Assembly: GCA_024752435.1 (NCBI GenBank)
Contig: CP103021.1
Coordinates: 1-64,000 of the forward strand
Direction of reading: 5' to 3'
Source: Allantophomopsis cytisporea
Lineage: Eukaryota > Ascomycota > Leotiomycetes > Phacidiales > Phacidiaceae
DNA: 64,000 nt
Shown: piece after piece, positions 22,628-33,423 of the stretch
How positions within the stretch are numbered: the first letter of the stretch is position 1
How the letters are laid out: each line of letters begins with the position of its first letter
Position numbers and translations under genes: made by a program
Notes under the pieces: model-generated
What the model was told of the DNA's origin: nothing
Seen by the model: only the letters and a program-made list of their open reading frames with translations
Database searches by the model: none

Positions 22628-23494
22628 ACCACAGGAGAGGCAAGGAGGTGCTTAATTTTTATGTTAATCTCCCTGGCGCAGAGACACAAGACGAGCGTCT
22701 TATATAAGCAGGATTACAATGTACAAGCATCCCCACTATATCTAAGTTAGGGGCAAGAAGCCTAGCAGTATAGTCGGGCTTAATCGCTCCGAGAACGATT
22801 AAGAAGAATGGGATCTGAAATGGCTTCCGTTACGGTACAGATCCGACTATAATATCCCCTAGATTACTAGATAGAGTGTACCAAAAAAATGTACTTCCTT
22901 ATATTGATTTTACCTTGTTAGATTGAACATGATTCCCTAGCTTTAGCGATCCTATTTTAATGGAGCAGGCCTGAGCCGATTTTCCTACGAATTGACTTGG
23001 TTTCGTTTGATAATTGCTGGTTGGCCCATTTCCCAGAGAGATCGCCAAGTCGACAGCTTAAGTTATAATATCGCTTTTGAAGTTGTTTAACCGTTTTTTT
23101 ATTCGCTGAAAAGCTCTAATACTGGAAAATGATGATCATTGATTAAGACTCTAGACGTTAATTCACTCTTATACAAAAATTTTAAAGCAGACATACCACT
23201 ATTGGTGTGATTTGACAATATATTTGCAAATATACAAATAAAAGCTACAAATGAAGATATATTCTAGAAGGAGGCTATGTATCGAATAAGCTTAGAACCA
23301 GTTAATTTTGGAAATTAGTATAGGATAACGCATAAGTTTCAATCATCATACGGTAGTCAATATTGAAAAATCTCAATCTCCTCTACTCAAGAACCTTTCG
23401 GAGTTCTTCGAGATAATTTAAAACAGAGCCAAAAGCAACCCAATTTGGCGGTCGTAGCCACTTGGAACGTAAGTTGTTGTATAAAGTTACATGA
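22628..23494. other. Intergenic region with a nested inverted-repeat structure
   Basis: No gene seen. It contains a fold-back structure at 22769-22851 (listed separately) followed by A/T-rich DNA that forms the 3' flank of the short-chain dehydrogenase. Confidence 0.5.
22769..22851. repeat. Nested inverted repeats (three-way-junction-like fold-back)
   Basis: Outer arms TATAGTCGG (22769-22777) and CCGACTATA (22843-22851) enclose two inner inverted pairs: CTTAATCG/CGATTAAG (22779-22786 and 22796-22803) and GGATCTG/CAGATCC (22811-22817 and 22838-22844). The last pair shares two bases with the outer arm. It also encloses CCG-TTA-CGG. The layout could fold as a cruciform or as a structured RNA. 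I cannot assign it to a tRNA because no normal anticodon arm or T-loop is visible. Confidence 0.6.
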
Positions 23495-24529
23495 TTAGTC
23501 TTCAAAAGGCAAACCAACAACCTTGTAGCTCAATTTCCACAATTTTTCTTCTGCTTCCTCATCGTATGCGTAAGGTCCATAACCTGGTCCACCGACCAAT
23601 TCGTTGTCAGCCGCCGGCTTAGCTTCTCCGACATCTGACAGATAAATACCGCCTTTGCCCTCTAAATTCCTAGCCACGGCTGCCCATACTGACGTAGCCA
23701 CTCCCTGGGTAATAGACTTTTCGATATTACCAAGAGCCCCTGTTCCACCCATTGCCGCATAATCTTCCTCTGTGGCATTTCGCAGTGCTTCAGTCCCAAA
23801 AATTGTGCCAGGATGAAGCGAGAATCCGTGAAGGCCTTTCAATCCATAGTGACGCTCAATGCTATTTGCCATGTATATGTTTGCAGTCTTTGATTGTCCA
23901 TATGCTGCCCACTTATTGTGGCCTTCTTTGGTAAAGTCCATGTCGTGGAATCGGATTGGCGATATCCTATGTCCGGAACTGGAGACATTGACGACTCGGC
24001 TTTGGAAAGTGGATGTACTAGATTTGAGAAGCGTTGGTTTGAGAAGTTGAAAGAACAGAAAATGTCCAAAGTGGTTGGTTCCCATAGCCATTTCCAAGCC
24101 ATCTGTGGTCATAGTCTCTGCAGATAGCAACACACCAGCATTGTTGATTAGCACGTTGAGTTTACTGCTTCTAGAGAGAAAGTCGGCAGCTGCTGATTTG
24201 ATACTCGCTAGGTTGCTGAGGTCCATAAGAATTAGCTCGATGGAACCTTCACCTTGGCTTTTCTTGAGGATATCCTGGATCGTGGCCTCCCCCTTTTCTT
24301 TAGTGCGTACGGTCAAGAAGAGCTTGATCCCAGTAGCATGAAGGGCTCTAGCAGTCTCAATACCAAGTCCAGAAGTACATCCGGTGATGACCATGACCTT
24401 GTCTTGCAACTTGCCAATTAGACCGTCATCTTCGATGACTTGCAATCCTGTTGGGCGAGCATCTCCAGGGCCTTGCGGCTGATCATGCTGCTTGGCGTAT
24501 GGCTGATAGTGAGTTATTGGTGCCGTCAT
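23495..24529 (-). CDS. Short-chain dehydrogenase/reductase (retinol dehydrogenase-like)
   Basis: NAD(P)-dependent oxidoreductase of the classical SDR superfamily, 344 residues, no intron. The start at ATG 24529 (MTAPITHYQPYAKQ) is preferred. The frame is open upstream to 24697, but that part is unlike SDR proteins. The cofactor motif T-G-C-T-S-G-L-G is at 49-56, N-N-A-G at 129-132, catalytic Ser in N-V-S-S-S-G about 184, and Y-G-Q-S-K gives Tyr210 and Lys214. All catalytic residues are present. The C-terminal region resembles fungal WW-domain-oxidoreductase/retinol-dehydrogenase-like reductases. No signal peptide or membrane segment. It stands as an intact gene between the DUF925 pseudogene and the Zn2Cys6 regulator, which lies upstream and points the same way. 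Substrate unknown. Confidence 0.9.
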   Translation of the reverse strand: MTAPITHYQPYAKQHDQPQGPGDARPTGLQVIEDDGLIGKLQDKVMVITGCTSGLGIETARALHATGIKLFLTVRTKEKGEATIQDILKKSQGEGSIELILMDLSNLASIKSAAADFLSRSSKLNVLINNAGVLLSAETMTTDGLEMAMGTNHFGHFLFFQLLKPTLLKSSTSTFQSRVVNVSSSGHRISPIRFHDMDFTKEGHNKWAAYGQSKTANIYMANSIERHYGLKGLHGFSLHPGTIFGTEALRNATEEDYAAMGGTGALGNIEKSITQGVATSVWAAVARNLEGKGGIYLSDVGEAKPAADNELVGGPGYGPYAYDEEAEEKLWKLSYKVVGLPFED

Positions 24530-25666
24530 TCTGATACTAAAAAGATTTTTGTATAAAGCAAATTGAAGTAGTCTCGAGTACAATTTTCTTGAATAAACCG
24601 AATGTCTTTGTGCGAGGAGGATTGTGGTGATATGAAGAGAAGGAGATGTTTGATTGTTTATAGAGCGAGGGATATCGACCTGAATATGGAACTCCATTAT
24701 ATATGTACAAAGTTAACGACAACCAACATAGAAAACTCATATGTGGGAGTCAGTTTTGACTTCATCCGTCAATCGCCCTTCAATCGCCCGTTAATCGGCC
24801 GAAGGTTGGGAGACCAACAAAACTGGTGTAGACGCCAATTAGGCGGACTAGGCCGAAGAACAAGTAACTTATTCGAAGAAGTAATCGATTTATCTGCTAA
24901 CACATTATGCAAGTATTGAGTTGAGGCGAATTTTATGCTTCAAAGCGCCCGAATCCACACCAAGAGATTTTGGAGCTGTACTGCACAGCTCCTCGGGAGC
25001 GTTGATATAACCCTTTGGAGAGAAGAGATTGTGGATCTAACATGATTGCTTTTATCCAGAGGTCTTTTCGACGACTGATGCCGATGGGAAGAACTTGATA
25101 GATGGGTATATAAAATTGCGAAGAACCGGATTGAAAAATACATTCATATCAGCATACATTCGCAATTCCTACGATAAGGACATTTCAACTCTAGCCAACA
25201 AAGATAATTATCTGCCAAACCATCCCACCATAAAGGTATTCTATCAGAGCGACTTAATGACCAAATCCTGATTCCGCTTGCGTTACGGCAAAAGCTTCAT
25301 TGCTGCTTATATCAGCATCTTTTGGGTGCTGACGTTCGGCCGACTGACGGCCGAAGTCGAAACCGACTGTTAATGACAAGGGAACAATCTATAGGATATG
25401 AGCATCTCTCAACCTTATTTATTCGGAATTTCAGACTTGAACCTTAAATTCTTTCAAACCGTGCTAAGCATGATTATAGAATATGCTAAATAATTCAGGT
25501 TAAGTTCACTTAATGGCATAGAGATTACAATACATTCGGCATTTGCTTTCGCATCTTTATTGAATCGTTAACTTAAAGTTTATGTCAAGCCTAAACTCGT
25601 AGTGAATATTATAAATCCAAGTTACTACTACATCTAGTTCCCAAAGCTGTTTTTCTGTGAATGAGA
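24530..25666. other. Gene-free intergenic region
   Basis: Upstream region of the short-chain dehydrogenase and 3' flank of the regulator. Several GGCCGA/CGGCCG-type short motifs occur around 24796-24856 and 25340-25352, which could be regulator half-sites. No gene recognised. Confidence 0.4.
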
Positions 25667-28038
25667 CTAGAAATTCCAGTCAACCCTCACATCTGTATCA
25701 AGCAAGCTATCAAAACGCAATATATCACTCGCCTGAGGTGACGTCCATTCGGGAGTACCGTCCATAGCCTGCGCTCCGAACGTTGGGAATTGACTGCTAA
25801 TGAAGTGCAAAGTGTTATTCATCCACGCACCATAACCATTCACAACCTCTCTGTCGTTGCTATTTATAGTCTGGTACTCCTGGCCAGTAGGAACAGACAT
25901 CGATGTCGATGAAGTTCCTGCACCACCTGTGAAGAGCGTCGAGTTTGATCGCTCCGCTTGGTGTGGCGCGTTGACACTTATCGAATTTACGGTGGAGCGT
26001 GGATTTGCGCCTAGGATGCGTTCACCTTCGAGCGACTGTACGTCCCCACTACGTGAAATACTAATGGTGCCGAAATGTTGAATTTCGAGGCGCAGATTGC
26101 CGGATGAGTTGCCTTCGTTTCGAAAGATGCCTTGGAGGGTGCGGATGATAGGGATGCCTTGATTGACGATGTGCACACCAGCACCACGCTGGTTTCGTTC
26201 TTCGAGGATCTGGACTACTGCCTCTATGAGCTGCAAATCCTCACTTCGTTCAATTAAGACAACTGGATCAGTAGTGGAATTTGCAGGTCCTAGGAGCCCC
26301 AATTGGAGCGTAATCGCTGCTGTGAAGGCCTGGAATTCCACGAGTGTGTCGACAAATATCATGCTGTGAGACCCACGTATGAACATCCATCTCCTGATCA
26401 AGTCTCTACTCGCGCTCAAGCAGGAAACCCGAGAATAGTCGTATCGTCGGTTAGTCGCCGCGCGTAGCATGAACGGCAAATGCACTAGTGTCTCAAGCTC
26501 GAAATGCCAGATTTGACACAAGATTCGTTCTAATTGAGAACCTGCTTCATCTGTGCAGTCGTCTATAAGGCTAGTGGGGAGTTCCCACCATGTTCGTGGC
26601 ACCTGTTTTGCGAGAGAGTCAAGCTGTTCATCAATTTCCTGGGTTGTGGAGAAGGCGTGAGAGTAATCAGCTTGGTTACGGGTGAGGATCAGACCGGCGA
26701 TCTGGCAGAGGTGATTATTGTAGAAGTCTTCGGTCGAGAGCCAGGGAGAATGGTCATTGGACGAGAATGGTGTTGAGCCTGTGGCAGACGGTACACCGAG
26801 CATAAGAGAGAGAAAGCGCTCCTAGTGAATGTTAGTGTGACGAGTCCGGTCGAGGTTCGGTACCTTATACCCCTCTCATTATTTGGTACCATAAATTGTG
26901 ACGCCTTGTCTCCTTCGAATCCGTTACATCCCGAGATATCTTCAGAGACACTCTGTGTAAGCCCATGAGCTGGGCCAGGTTAATCGCTCTTCGGAGGGTA
27001 AGCCAAGCCCTTCGGAGAGTACCAGCATTGATCTGATATACTGTCTGGAGCACAAGACACTCAATGCCCTCTATACTACCAGTCAACTCATCATCAACAG
27101 TTACTGCTGCAGTGACAAAGGTGATAATCATTTCCATCATCTCTCGGGGAGGTACTTTAGTTTGAAATCTTTGTATGTCAATGTTCGGTGGGAGTTGTTG
27201 AATGATGAGCGCTACGCAGAGAAGAAGTCTCGCAATAATCATCGGGTCACTTACTAAGACAGTCGTGATATTGAGCGAATTTTGGAGATCGTGGTCAGCG
27301 TTTTCAGGTATTCCCAGTAGATGTGGCATAATATGTCGCCGAAGGAACCACCAACCCCTCGTGTTCGAGAGAAAATCCAGGTCCTCTTGACATGGCAGCA
27401 ACGCAACAAGCTGTTGTCGTACCTTCTCAATTTTTCCAATCGGAAATCCATGACTATCACTTGCAGGCGGACTCGAGGCTGAAATTGATTGCGGCGGTGG
27501 CATGGACGTATTGGTGTCAGCTGAATGTCTCAGAACGCTGTCGAACAATGACATCGATGGAGAGTGAGTGCTGATATTATCGACTGAGGCAATGGAGGCG
27601 CCATTCCCTTCTGTGCGCTGAGAGCTATTTTCTATTAATTTCTCCAGCAGCCTTTCTACCCTTTCTATACGCGGGCCTAGCTCCGAGGTTCCTGCATCAT
27701 TGCGTACCGACTGATCATCGAGATACTCTTGACTGAGACATGTAACCTCTCTATCTGAACAGCCAGCACAGACCGAATGACCCTCCGACTGATAAACACA
27801 CTTGATCTTCCTCCGTTTGCCTATCCTTGATCAGCTTCGCAGCTCATCATTTGATTTGCTACATACATTCCCAGCAGCTTCTCGTACCCTTGCGAACCCT
27901 CTTCCGACGATGCTCCCCGACATGAGGTGGTATTGACCTTTGCAACATTTCTACAGTCGTTGCAGTTGATGTTTGGACAGAAAGAAGTTGTTTCATAGAT
28001 TGATCTGACATATACCCGCGACCAGATGCACCGCCCAT
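25667..28038 (-). CDS. Zn2Cys6 transcription factor with fungal-specific regulatory domain
   Basis: Sequence-specific nuclear regulator. Exons are 27867-28038, 26871-27820 and 25667-26821. Introns are 27821-27866 (46 nt, inside the zinc cluster) and 26822-26870 (49 nt), giving 758 residues. Joining exons 1 and 2 produces the binuclear cluster C-W-E-C-K-R-R-K-I-K-C, then nine residues, then C-A-G-C and a final Cys six residues on. A Leu/Glu-rich linker follows (IERVEKLLEKLIE, likely coiled-coil dimerisation), then the fungal-specific TF domain (FLSLMLGVPSATGS), whose start is rebuilt across intron 2. The C-terminus is Ser/Thr-rich. The start is the first ATG in the open frame (28038). It lies upstream of the short-chain dehydrogenase on the same strand and could control it, but this is only positional. 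Confidence 0.9.
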
Positions 28039-29930
28039 ACTACTAGACAAGGGTCCAATTGAGCGGCCAACATAATCGTGATAAGTATTTCGGCCTAAGT
28101 TCGCAAGATAAGGCCAAAGAGACCGAAGACCCTTGATTTTGTTAATTAGTTACTTAACAATCTTAGTTATATAGGGTAAAATAAGCAAAACGTATAGGGC
28201 TTGTAACCTGGCACGCTTCTGCTGCCGTTTTATCGTACTCTATGGAGAGATTTTCAATCAAGCAGCGGCATGGGGGACCTAAGCTACAATTAGCCGACAG
28301 CTCTCTTCCCCGGGATCAAGTCCTGAAGTCGGTGTTTGGAACCCGAAGGATATTAACTACCCAGCTGGAGAATATAACCTTGGGCCCTCAATCCAGGCTC
28401 AGTGTTTTACCACTGAGCTGTTCACTTTACCAACAGAATAAACAAATTTTTGAACTTGTAAGTGGCCAACTTCCAACATCTACTCCCACTTTAATTCGAA
28501 GCTATGCAATACTTTAATTTGGAGTTCAATGAATTGTTTAATTACCAGTACAGTCCCGGTAAGTACTCCCACTCCAGTTTCCAGGGCAACCCCCAGTGTA
28601 TCACCCACATTCGAAGCCAGGCAACATATATCTTAGAAAACTCAGGATTAAGATTATTTTAGATCAGTTTTTCTTTCGAGGAACTTTATAATCTTATCCG
28701 GCTAGGTCGAGTATTTGAAGCTAAAATCGATGTAGTTACTAAATCGTCAGTTGAATAGTGAAGATTCTTCTAGCAACTTAAATTAACTTTACCATATATC
28801 GGAAGTTTATATCGTTGAGCTAAATACTAATAGCTTTTCTAGCAACTTAAAATTGACTTTACCATATATCGGGAATTTCTTATCATTCTATATTTCTTAT
28901 TTCAATTGATTGCAATTAAAATCATAACAAGAACTTATCAGTGTGCGAGAAAATAGGGCTTTGTTTATCTCTATCTTTACATGTAGTTAGGTACTCTTTT
29001 ACACTCCTATATAGACTTTAACAAAGTAAACTGGCTATACTGCATGCAAGATGTTTCTCCGGCCTATTGTAAACTTTTTTGTAATCTATCACGTTACTAT
29101 TACTTGCTACCATACACAGTTTTGTATGTGCAGCGGAATTGGCTACTGAATTTATTGAAGGAGAAGGAAAGCAGGATTCTACTCTTTAGCTATTCTAATA
29201 CTACGCGGTCCTGTGCATGCCCAATCCGGTAATTGAATGAAAATAAATTTCATTCACTTTCCTACTCGCACCGAAGTGAGGACTATATCTACTAACATTA
29301 TTTCGAGCTAGAAGTAAGAATAAGCCGGTAATTGAGTTGATAGTAGAAAGCGGGATAGTAGATCAAAATATCGACCAAAATATCAAAGCAGAAGTTTGGC
29401 GTACTATGGGATGGAACTTAAATATTTAAACTTGATTATATGGCAAAATTTGTTTGTAGTAAAAATCATCTCAATTGAAGTCCCGCATTCACAGATTATA
29501 CTCTAATGATTAAAATCAAAACCACGTGTTCGCTATAAACTTCGGGATCAGAACTTTACCACAGACGGAGCTACAGTCTCGGGGAAGGAATCCAGTATAA
29601 TTTACCGTCTCGGTAGTTATAGAATAATTAATAGCTAGCTCTTCGCGAAATATTTCGTAGAATCTATCGCCTTCAGAAATTAATCCTAGGAAGGGCTTAT
29701 AAACTGTTAGATAAAGCACTCTCCTTTTCTCGAGTTTATAAGCTATTGCTAGCACCCTAGCTGGCTACGATCCATCCGTATCTATGTTTCAAATCTATCT
29801 GCCTTAGAATGATGTTTGTAGATTAGTCTTGATATTTATAGTATGTACGTCTTAGCATACTTTATAGGATATATGAGTAGTGAATAATATCTACTAACAA
29901 AGACTGAGGAGTCCTTACATACAATTATAA
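28039..29930. other. Gene-free, A/T-rich region with degraded repeat DNA
   Basis: About 1.9 kb upstream of the regulator. It is A/T-rich, with a 35-bp direct repeat near 28770-28874 (listed separately). A minus-strand frame at 29516-29755 matches no family I know. A tRNA-like D-arm string near 28400 is not backed by a full cloverleaf. Confidence 0.45.
28770..28874. repeat. Short imperfect direct repeat, 70-bp spacing
   Basis: The string CTAGCAACTTAAATTAACTT with its continuation through ACCATATATCGG occurs at about 28770-28804. It recurs at 28839-28874 with one extra A and A/G differences. Probably debris of a larger repeat; no coding content. Confidence 0.6.
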
Positions 29931-29932
29931 CC

Positions 29933-30387
29933 TTTACCCAATCTACGTGACTTTCTATACCTCAATCCCGCTTTGTGGGAGAATTGCTTTCTATCTGTGC
30001 AAATCCAACCATATGGTGGCAAATACTCTCAATACTATGCCAATCGAAACAACGGGACATCCTATAGCTGGAGAGACTCGACTGTTTGTCAAATACTTGA
30101 CTGTTTTCACAAAGGGGGGAAAGGTAAAGCGCTCGCGAACAGTTGACAAGCTGAGAATGACAACCTCATGTGCGGTAAAAAACAGCTCGTACAGCAAGCA
30201 AGATAAGCGTGTTATTTGGGGATCGTACGGCGATTTGGATCTGGACAAGACTTGGCTATTCTACTATGAGGATCAAGCCAAGTACGAGAAGATCGGGAGA
30301 CAAAGGTATCTGGCTGACCCACAGGGAACGTTTACTCCTAATCCCTTATGTGTCAAAGATGTAATACCTTCTATTTCAAAGCTATGA
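29933..30387 (+). pseudogene. FAD-linked (berberine-bridge-type) oxidase, 3' remnant
   Basis: C-terminal end of a PCMH-type FAD oxidase carrying the BBE (berberine/berberine-like) domain. The first half reads in one frame (F-L-Y-L-N-P-A-L-W-E-N, V-Q-I-Q-P-Y-G-G-K-Y, S-Y-S-W-R-D-S-T), with a TGA at 30144-30146 where homologues have Trp (TGG to TGA). At the six-A run 30177-30182 the frame shifts by one base. The second half then reads S-K-Q-D-K-R-V-I-W-G-S-Y-G-D, Y-Y-E-D-Q-A-K-Y and D-P-Q-G-T-F-T-P-N-P to the natural end at 30387. The FAD-binding half is missing upstream, where the sequence becomes A/T-rich. Inactive. Confidence 0.8.
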
Positions 30388-30634
30388 GAGATCGATTGGG
30401 TATATGATTTTTAGTAATAAGATTTCCTTTAAAAAAACTTAACAAAAATAACACGCTTTTTTCTGATATAATGTTTGACGATCCATCGCTATCAATATTG
30501 GGTGATCCTACAACGGTAACGATGCAAAATCCACCAATACTGTAGATAAGGGATAGATATAATGTTGAGAATAGAGTTGAAGATATCTACAGATCGACTA
30601 ACTAAATACTCTTTGAACATGCCGAGAAAGTATA

Positions 30635-32149
30635 TCACAACTCATCATGGGTTTTCCGACTGTTCTCCTCATTCAAAACCTGTAACACAATTCTGCGATA
30701 TCTTGTCAAGGGCAGTTCTGCTGAGTTACTTACTTCCAAGATGACATGATACTGTTGACATACACGTTGATGCCCAGTGTTGGCATGCAATGCTTTTCGA
30801 TCAACACATGCAACTTCCACGGTAGGAATCTGTACAGTAGCAACCATGCCTCTTGGATCGGTAACAATCTCAAGGTCTGGAACCTCATACTCTACCTGCG
30901 ATTGGGTTGCTGTTATCTCGCGATAAGTCCACCACTTAAATTTGAGGACCTCATTGTTCTTCGAGTTTGGATCGTAGGATTCCGACGCGTCGAACATGAT
31001 TGCAACGCCTGGCGTAATATTTATCTCTATGGCGTTTTTACTGCAGGATGAATTTACTACGACCACTGGTGGATGCGGAGCAGATTCGAAGTCAGATGTA
31101 ATGCTCCATTGTATGCGGGCGGCAATCTCTGCCTGGAAAGCTTGTCTCCAGCGCCATATCGAGGCATGTTGACTAGTATATGCAATACCATCCTTCCCAA
31201 CAGCTGTGTCTATAGCATCGCTGAAATGAAGACTGCGTCTAGTATGATCAACGAGGGTGTATCTTCCACCCCATCCACCCCATTCCGGGTGCTCTGGGTT
31301 GTTCAAGCCGTTAACAACGTTATACAATAGAGCAGGCGTGTCGCCCTCCATGATGAACATGATATCGGGATACTCAGAGCCTAATGGACCAATTTGTACG
31401 TGTTTCTTAACCCAAGGGTTGCTGACAATCGCCGTGTTGGGTCCTTCGCCGTCGAAATGGTAGAATTTTTCACCAGATATTCCAGTCCAAAGGGCATTAC
31501 CATAGTGATTCCAGCCATGTACGGAGCATATATAGAATAAGGAAGGGAACTCGCGACGAATCCATGATCCCACATCATCCTGATCAGATATCGTGTAGAC
31601 GCGAATGTGAGATATGAATGTTGATAATTCGTTAACACTTTTTGAGACTCTGATATATTCCAATGCTTCACCAAGCACGTTTGCACCACCCCAGGCTTGA
31701 ACCCAAAGAGGCTCGTCGGAGCTGAAGGCTTTCTCGATGAGAAGTTCTGCACCCTTAGAGATAGTACCCGTACCAACAGCGGTCATTCCGTAAACGCTTG
31801 GTCCATCCCTGACAATGGATGAAAGGTACACTGGACTCGGGTATTCTGTTTCGCTATGGGCCTGCAAATTATCGACAACCTTGGCATACGCATCAATGAC
31901 GGAGTAAATCTGATCTGAATGAGTCGACGAGTTAAGCCAATATGAAGTTGTTGCTACCAATCCTTCGATTTGAAGCTCATTTGAATGGAGAAGAAGGCGA
32001 ATCAAGGACTGCGTATCATCCGGTTCATTTGAGATGTCCGTCAGTACAAAGACGCGTGGTAATTTATCCTCCGGGATACATTGCTTAGACACCGCTAGGG
32101 ACGTTGCGCAGAGGAGAATGATTACAAATTCAAGTAGTATAGTTTTCAT
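30635..32149 (-). CDS. Secreted DUF1593 (nucleoside-hydrolase-like, Sde182-type) protein
   Basis: Single-exon protein of 504 residues. The first ~20 residues (MKTILLEFVIILLCATSLA) form a signal peptide, so it is secreted. Residues about 30-320 match the DUF1593/Sde182 nucleoside-hydrolase-like domain: the Asp-rich loop D-I-S-N-E-P-D-D at 38-45 is the metal-binding-type site of that fold, and W-V-Q-A-W-G-G-A-N and W-G-G-W-G-G-R-Y follow. The C-terminal ~120 residues resemble the beta-sandwich domain that accompanies the family (FDASESYDPN). Members are linked to plant cell-wall or polysaccharide binding, but the reaction is not established. ATG 32149 leads directly into the signal peptide. Intact. 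Confidence 0.88.
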   Translation of the reverse strand: MKTILLEFVIILLCATSLAVSKQCIPEDKLPRVFVLTDISNEPDDTQSLIRLLLHSNELQIEGLVATTSYWLNSSTHSDQIYSVIDAYAKVVDNLQAHSETEYPSPVYLSSIVRDGPSVYGMTAVGTGTISKGAELLIEKAFSSDEPLWVQAWGGANVLGEALEYIRVSKSVNELSTFISHIRVYTISDQDDVGSWIRREFPSLFYICSVHGWNHYGNALWTGISGEKFYHFDGEGPNTAIVSNPWVKKHVQIGPLGSEYPDIMFIMEGDTPALLYNVVNGLNNPEHPEWGGWGGRYTLVDHTRRSLHFSDAIDTAVGKDGIAYTSQHASIWRWRQAFQAEIAARIQWSITSDFESAPHPPVVVVNSSCSKNAIEINITPGVAIMFDASESYDPNSKNNEVLKFKWWTYREITATQSQVEYEVPDLEIVTDPRGMVATVQIPTVEVACVDRKALHANTGHQRVCQQYHVILEVSNSAELPLTRYRRIVLQVLNEENSRKTHDEL

Positions 32150-33423
32150 GCTGTAGGAGGATTGCGAGAAAGATCAGGAAGTAGAAAGTTGTAGAAGTAG
32201 TTTGCGGTCACGACATATTAATATAAACATTGTTGTGGATCGCTGTAGTACACGTGATAAAAGTGAATGTGTTAGTATCCGTCGGCTGTAAATATGTTAA
32301 ATCCCCGTATCTACCTGTGTTTCTACTACCCAAGTATTGATTAAAATTTGTATACGCGATCGGGCTAACACAACTAGGAGAGAGCAGTAACCCAAGTTTA
32401 TAGCCTCTTCTGGTTGGAAATAAGGCTCTGTTTTGTCGACTTCGTTTAGCAACATATCTGTAAGAGAATTGGAGCAAAGAGTTCAATGTGAGCTCAACAG
32501 CAACGTGGATCTACACTTAAGGTGGCTGACAAATGAACAACCTTGAGCTAGATGAGAGTACACTCGTTGCAGGTATATGCGCACCCTTAAAACGTATCAG
32601 AGGAGATGAATCATACCGCCTTGGCAGTGCAGGGTCCTTCTTGAGTCTTTGGCACCAACACCTCTTATATCTTTTCCGCGCAGCTCATCAACTAATGAGT
32701 TGGTCAGATGCCCAGGCAACTCACCAAGTCAGCCTGTTTTCAATTCCAAGATTGTTCTACTATTACTCATTATGAACAATAGAGTCAAAAATCCATCTTT
32801 TCATTCCAAAAAATCACTGATTCGACGACCCTCGAGAACCTTAGATGTACTTGAGTGCTTTACAATTCACTTAGCACATACCAGATCACATACGCTCTTT
32901 GCCAACTCCAGAAAAATGCGCTGCGGACAGCCCCCACTTTCCAATATCCCTGGTAAGTTGTGACTTTGCCAGTTTCTTATACGGACGGAAGCACCAGGAG
33001 GCTCGAAATTCTCTCATGCTGCTGATGTGAGAATAGTAAGCACCAAATGCAAAAACAGCGACATGATCGGAGCTTTGATCTTCTCTCAATTAACAGGTGC
33101 TGCCGGAACCAATCTGATACTTAACAAGGTAGCATTACTGCCAAGCGGTGCATCTAGAAATCCGCTCCGTCCTCACTGCTGTAATTATCCAATAATATCT
33201 TCGTTCGTGAAAGATCAATATCAGCTTCGTCAATTCAGGTGTAGTGGCAATGCTATTACACAATCGGAGCTTTGAGTATCGTCAACATAAAAGTTGCATG
33301 TCGAGTTATCATCTAGTGAAAGTCCATGCCGTCGCCCTTATTTACGCCTACATTCCCATTCGACTTGTTTTTCACAAAAGACCTCATTAAGACTCTATAA
33401 CCTTAGAATATTATAACCCCACA
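32150..33423. other. Divergent intergenic region
   Basis: Shared upstream region of the secreted DUF1593 gene (minus) and the alpha/beta hydrolase (plus), so it likely holds both promoters. No additional gene recognised; short frames at 32533-33275 lack features. Confidence 0.5.

Noticed and set aside
28300..28440. tRNA-like string AGCTCAGTGGTAAAAC (minus strand) with a GGTTCCAA box farther on
   Set aside because: No closing acceptor stem or anticodon arm at the required distances; likely chance or a very old remnant.
29516..29755. 79-codon minus-strand frame in A/T-rich DNA
   Set aside because: Protein-like composition but no recognisable domain; too short to separate from chance.
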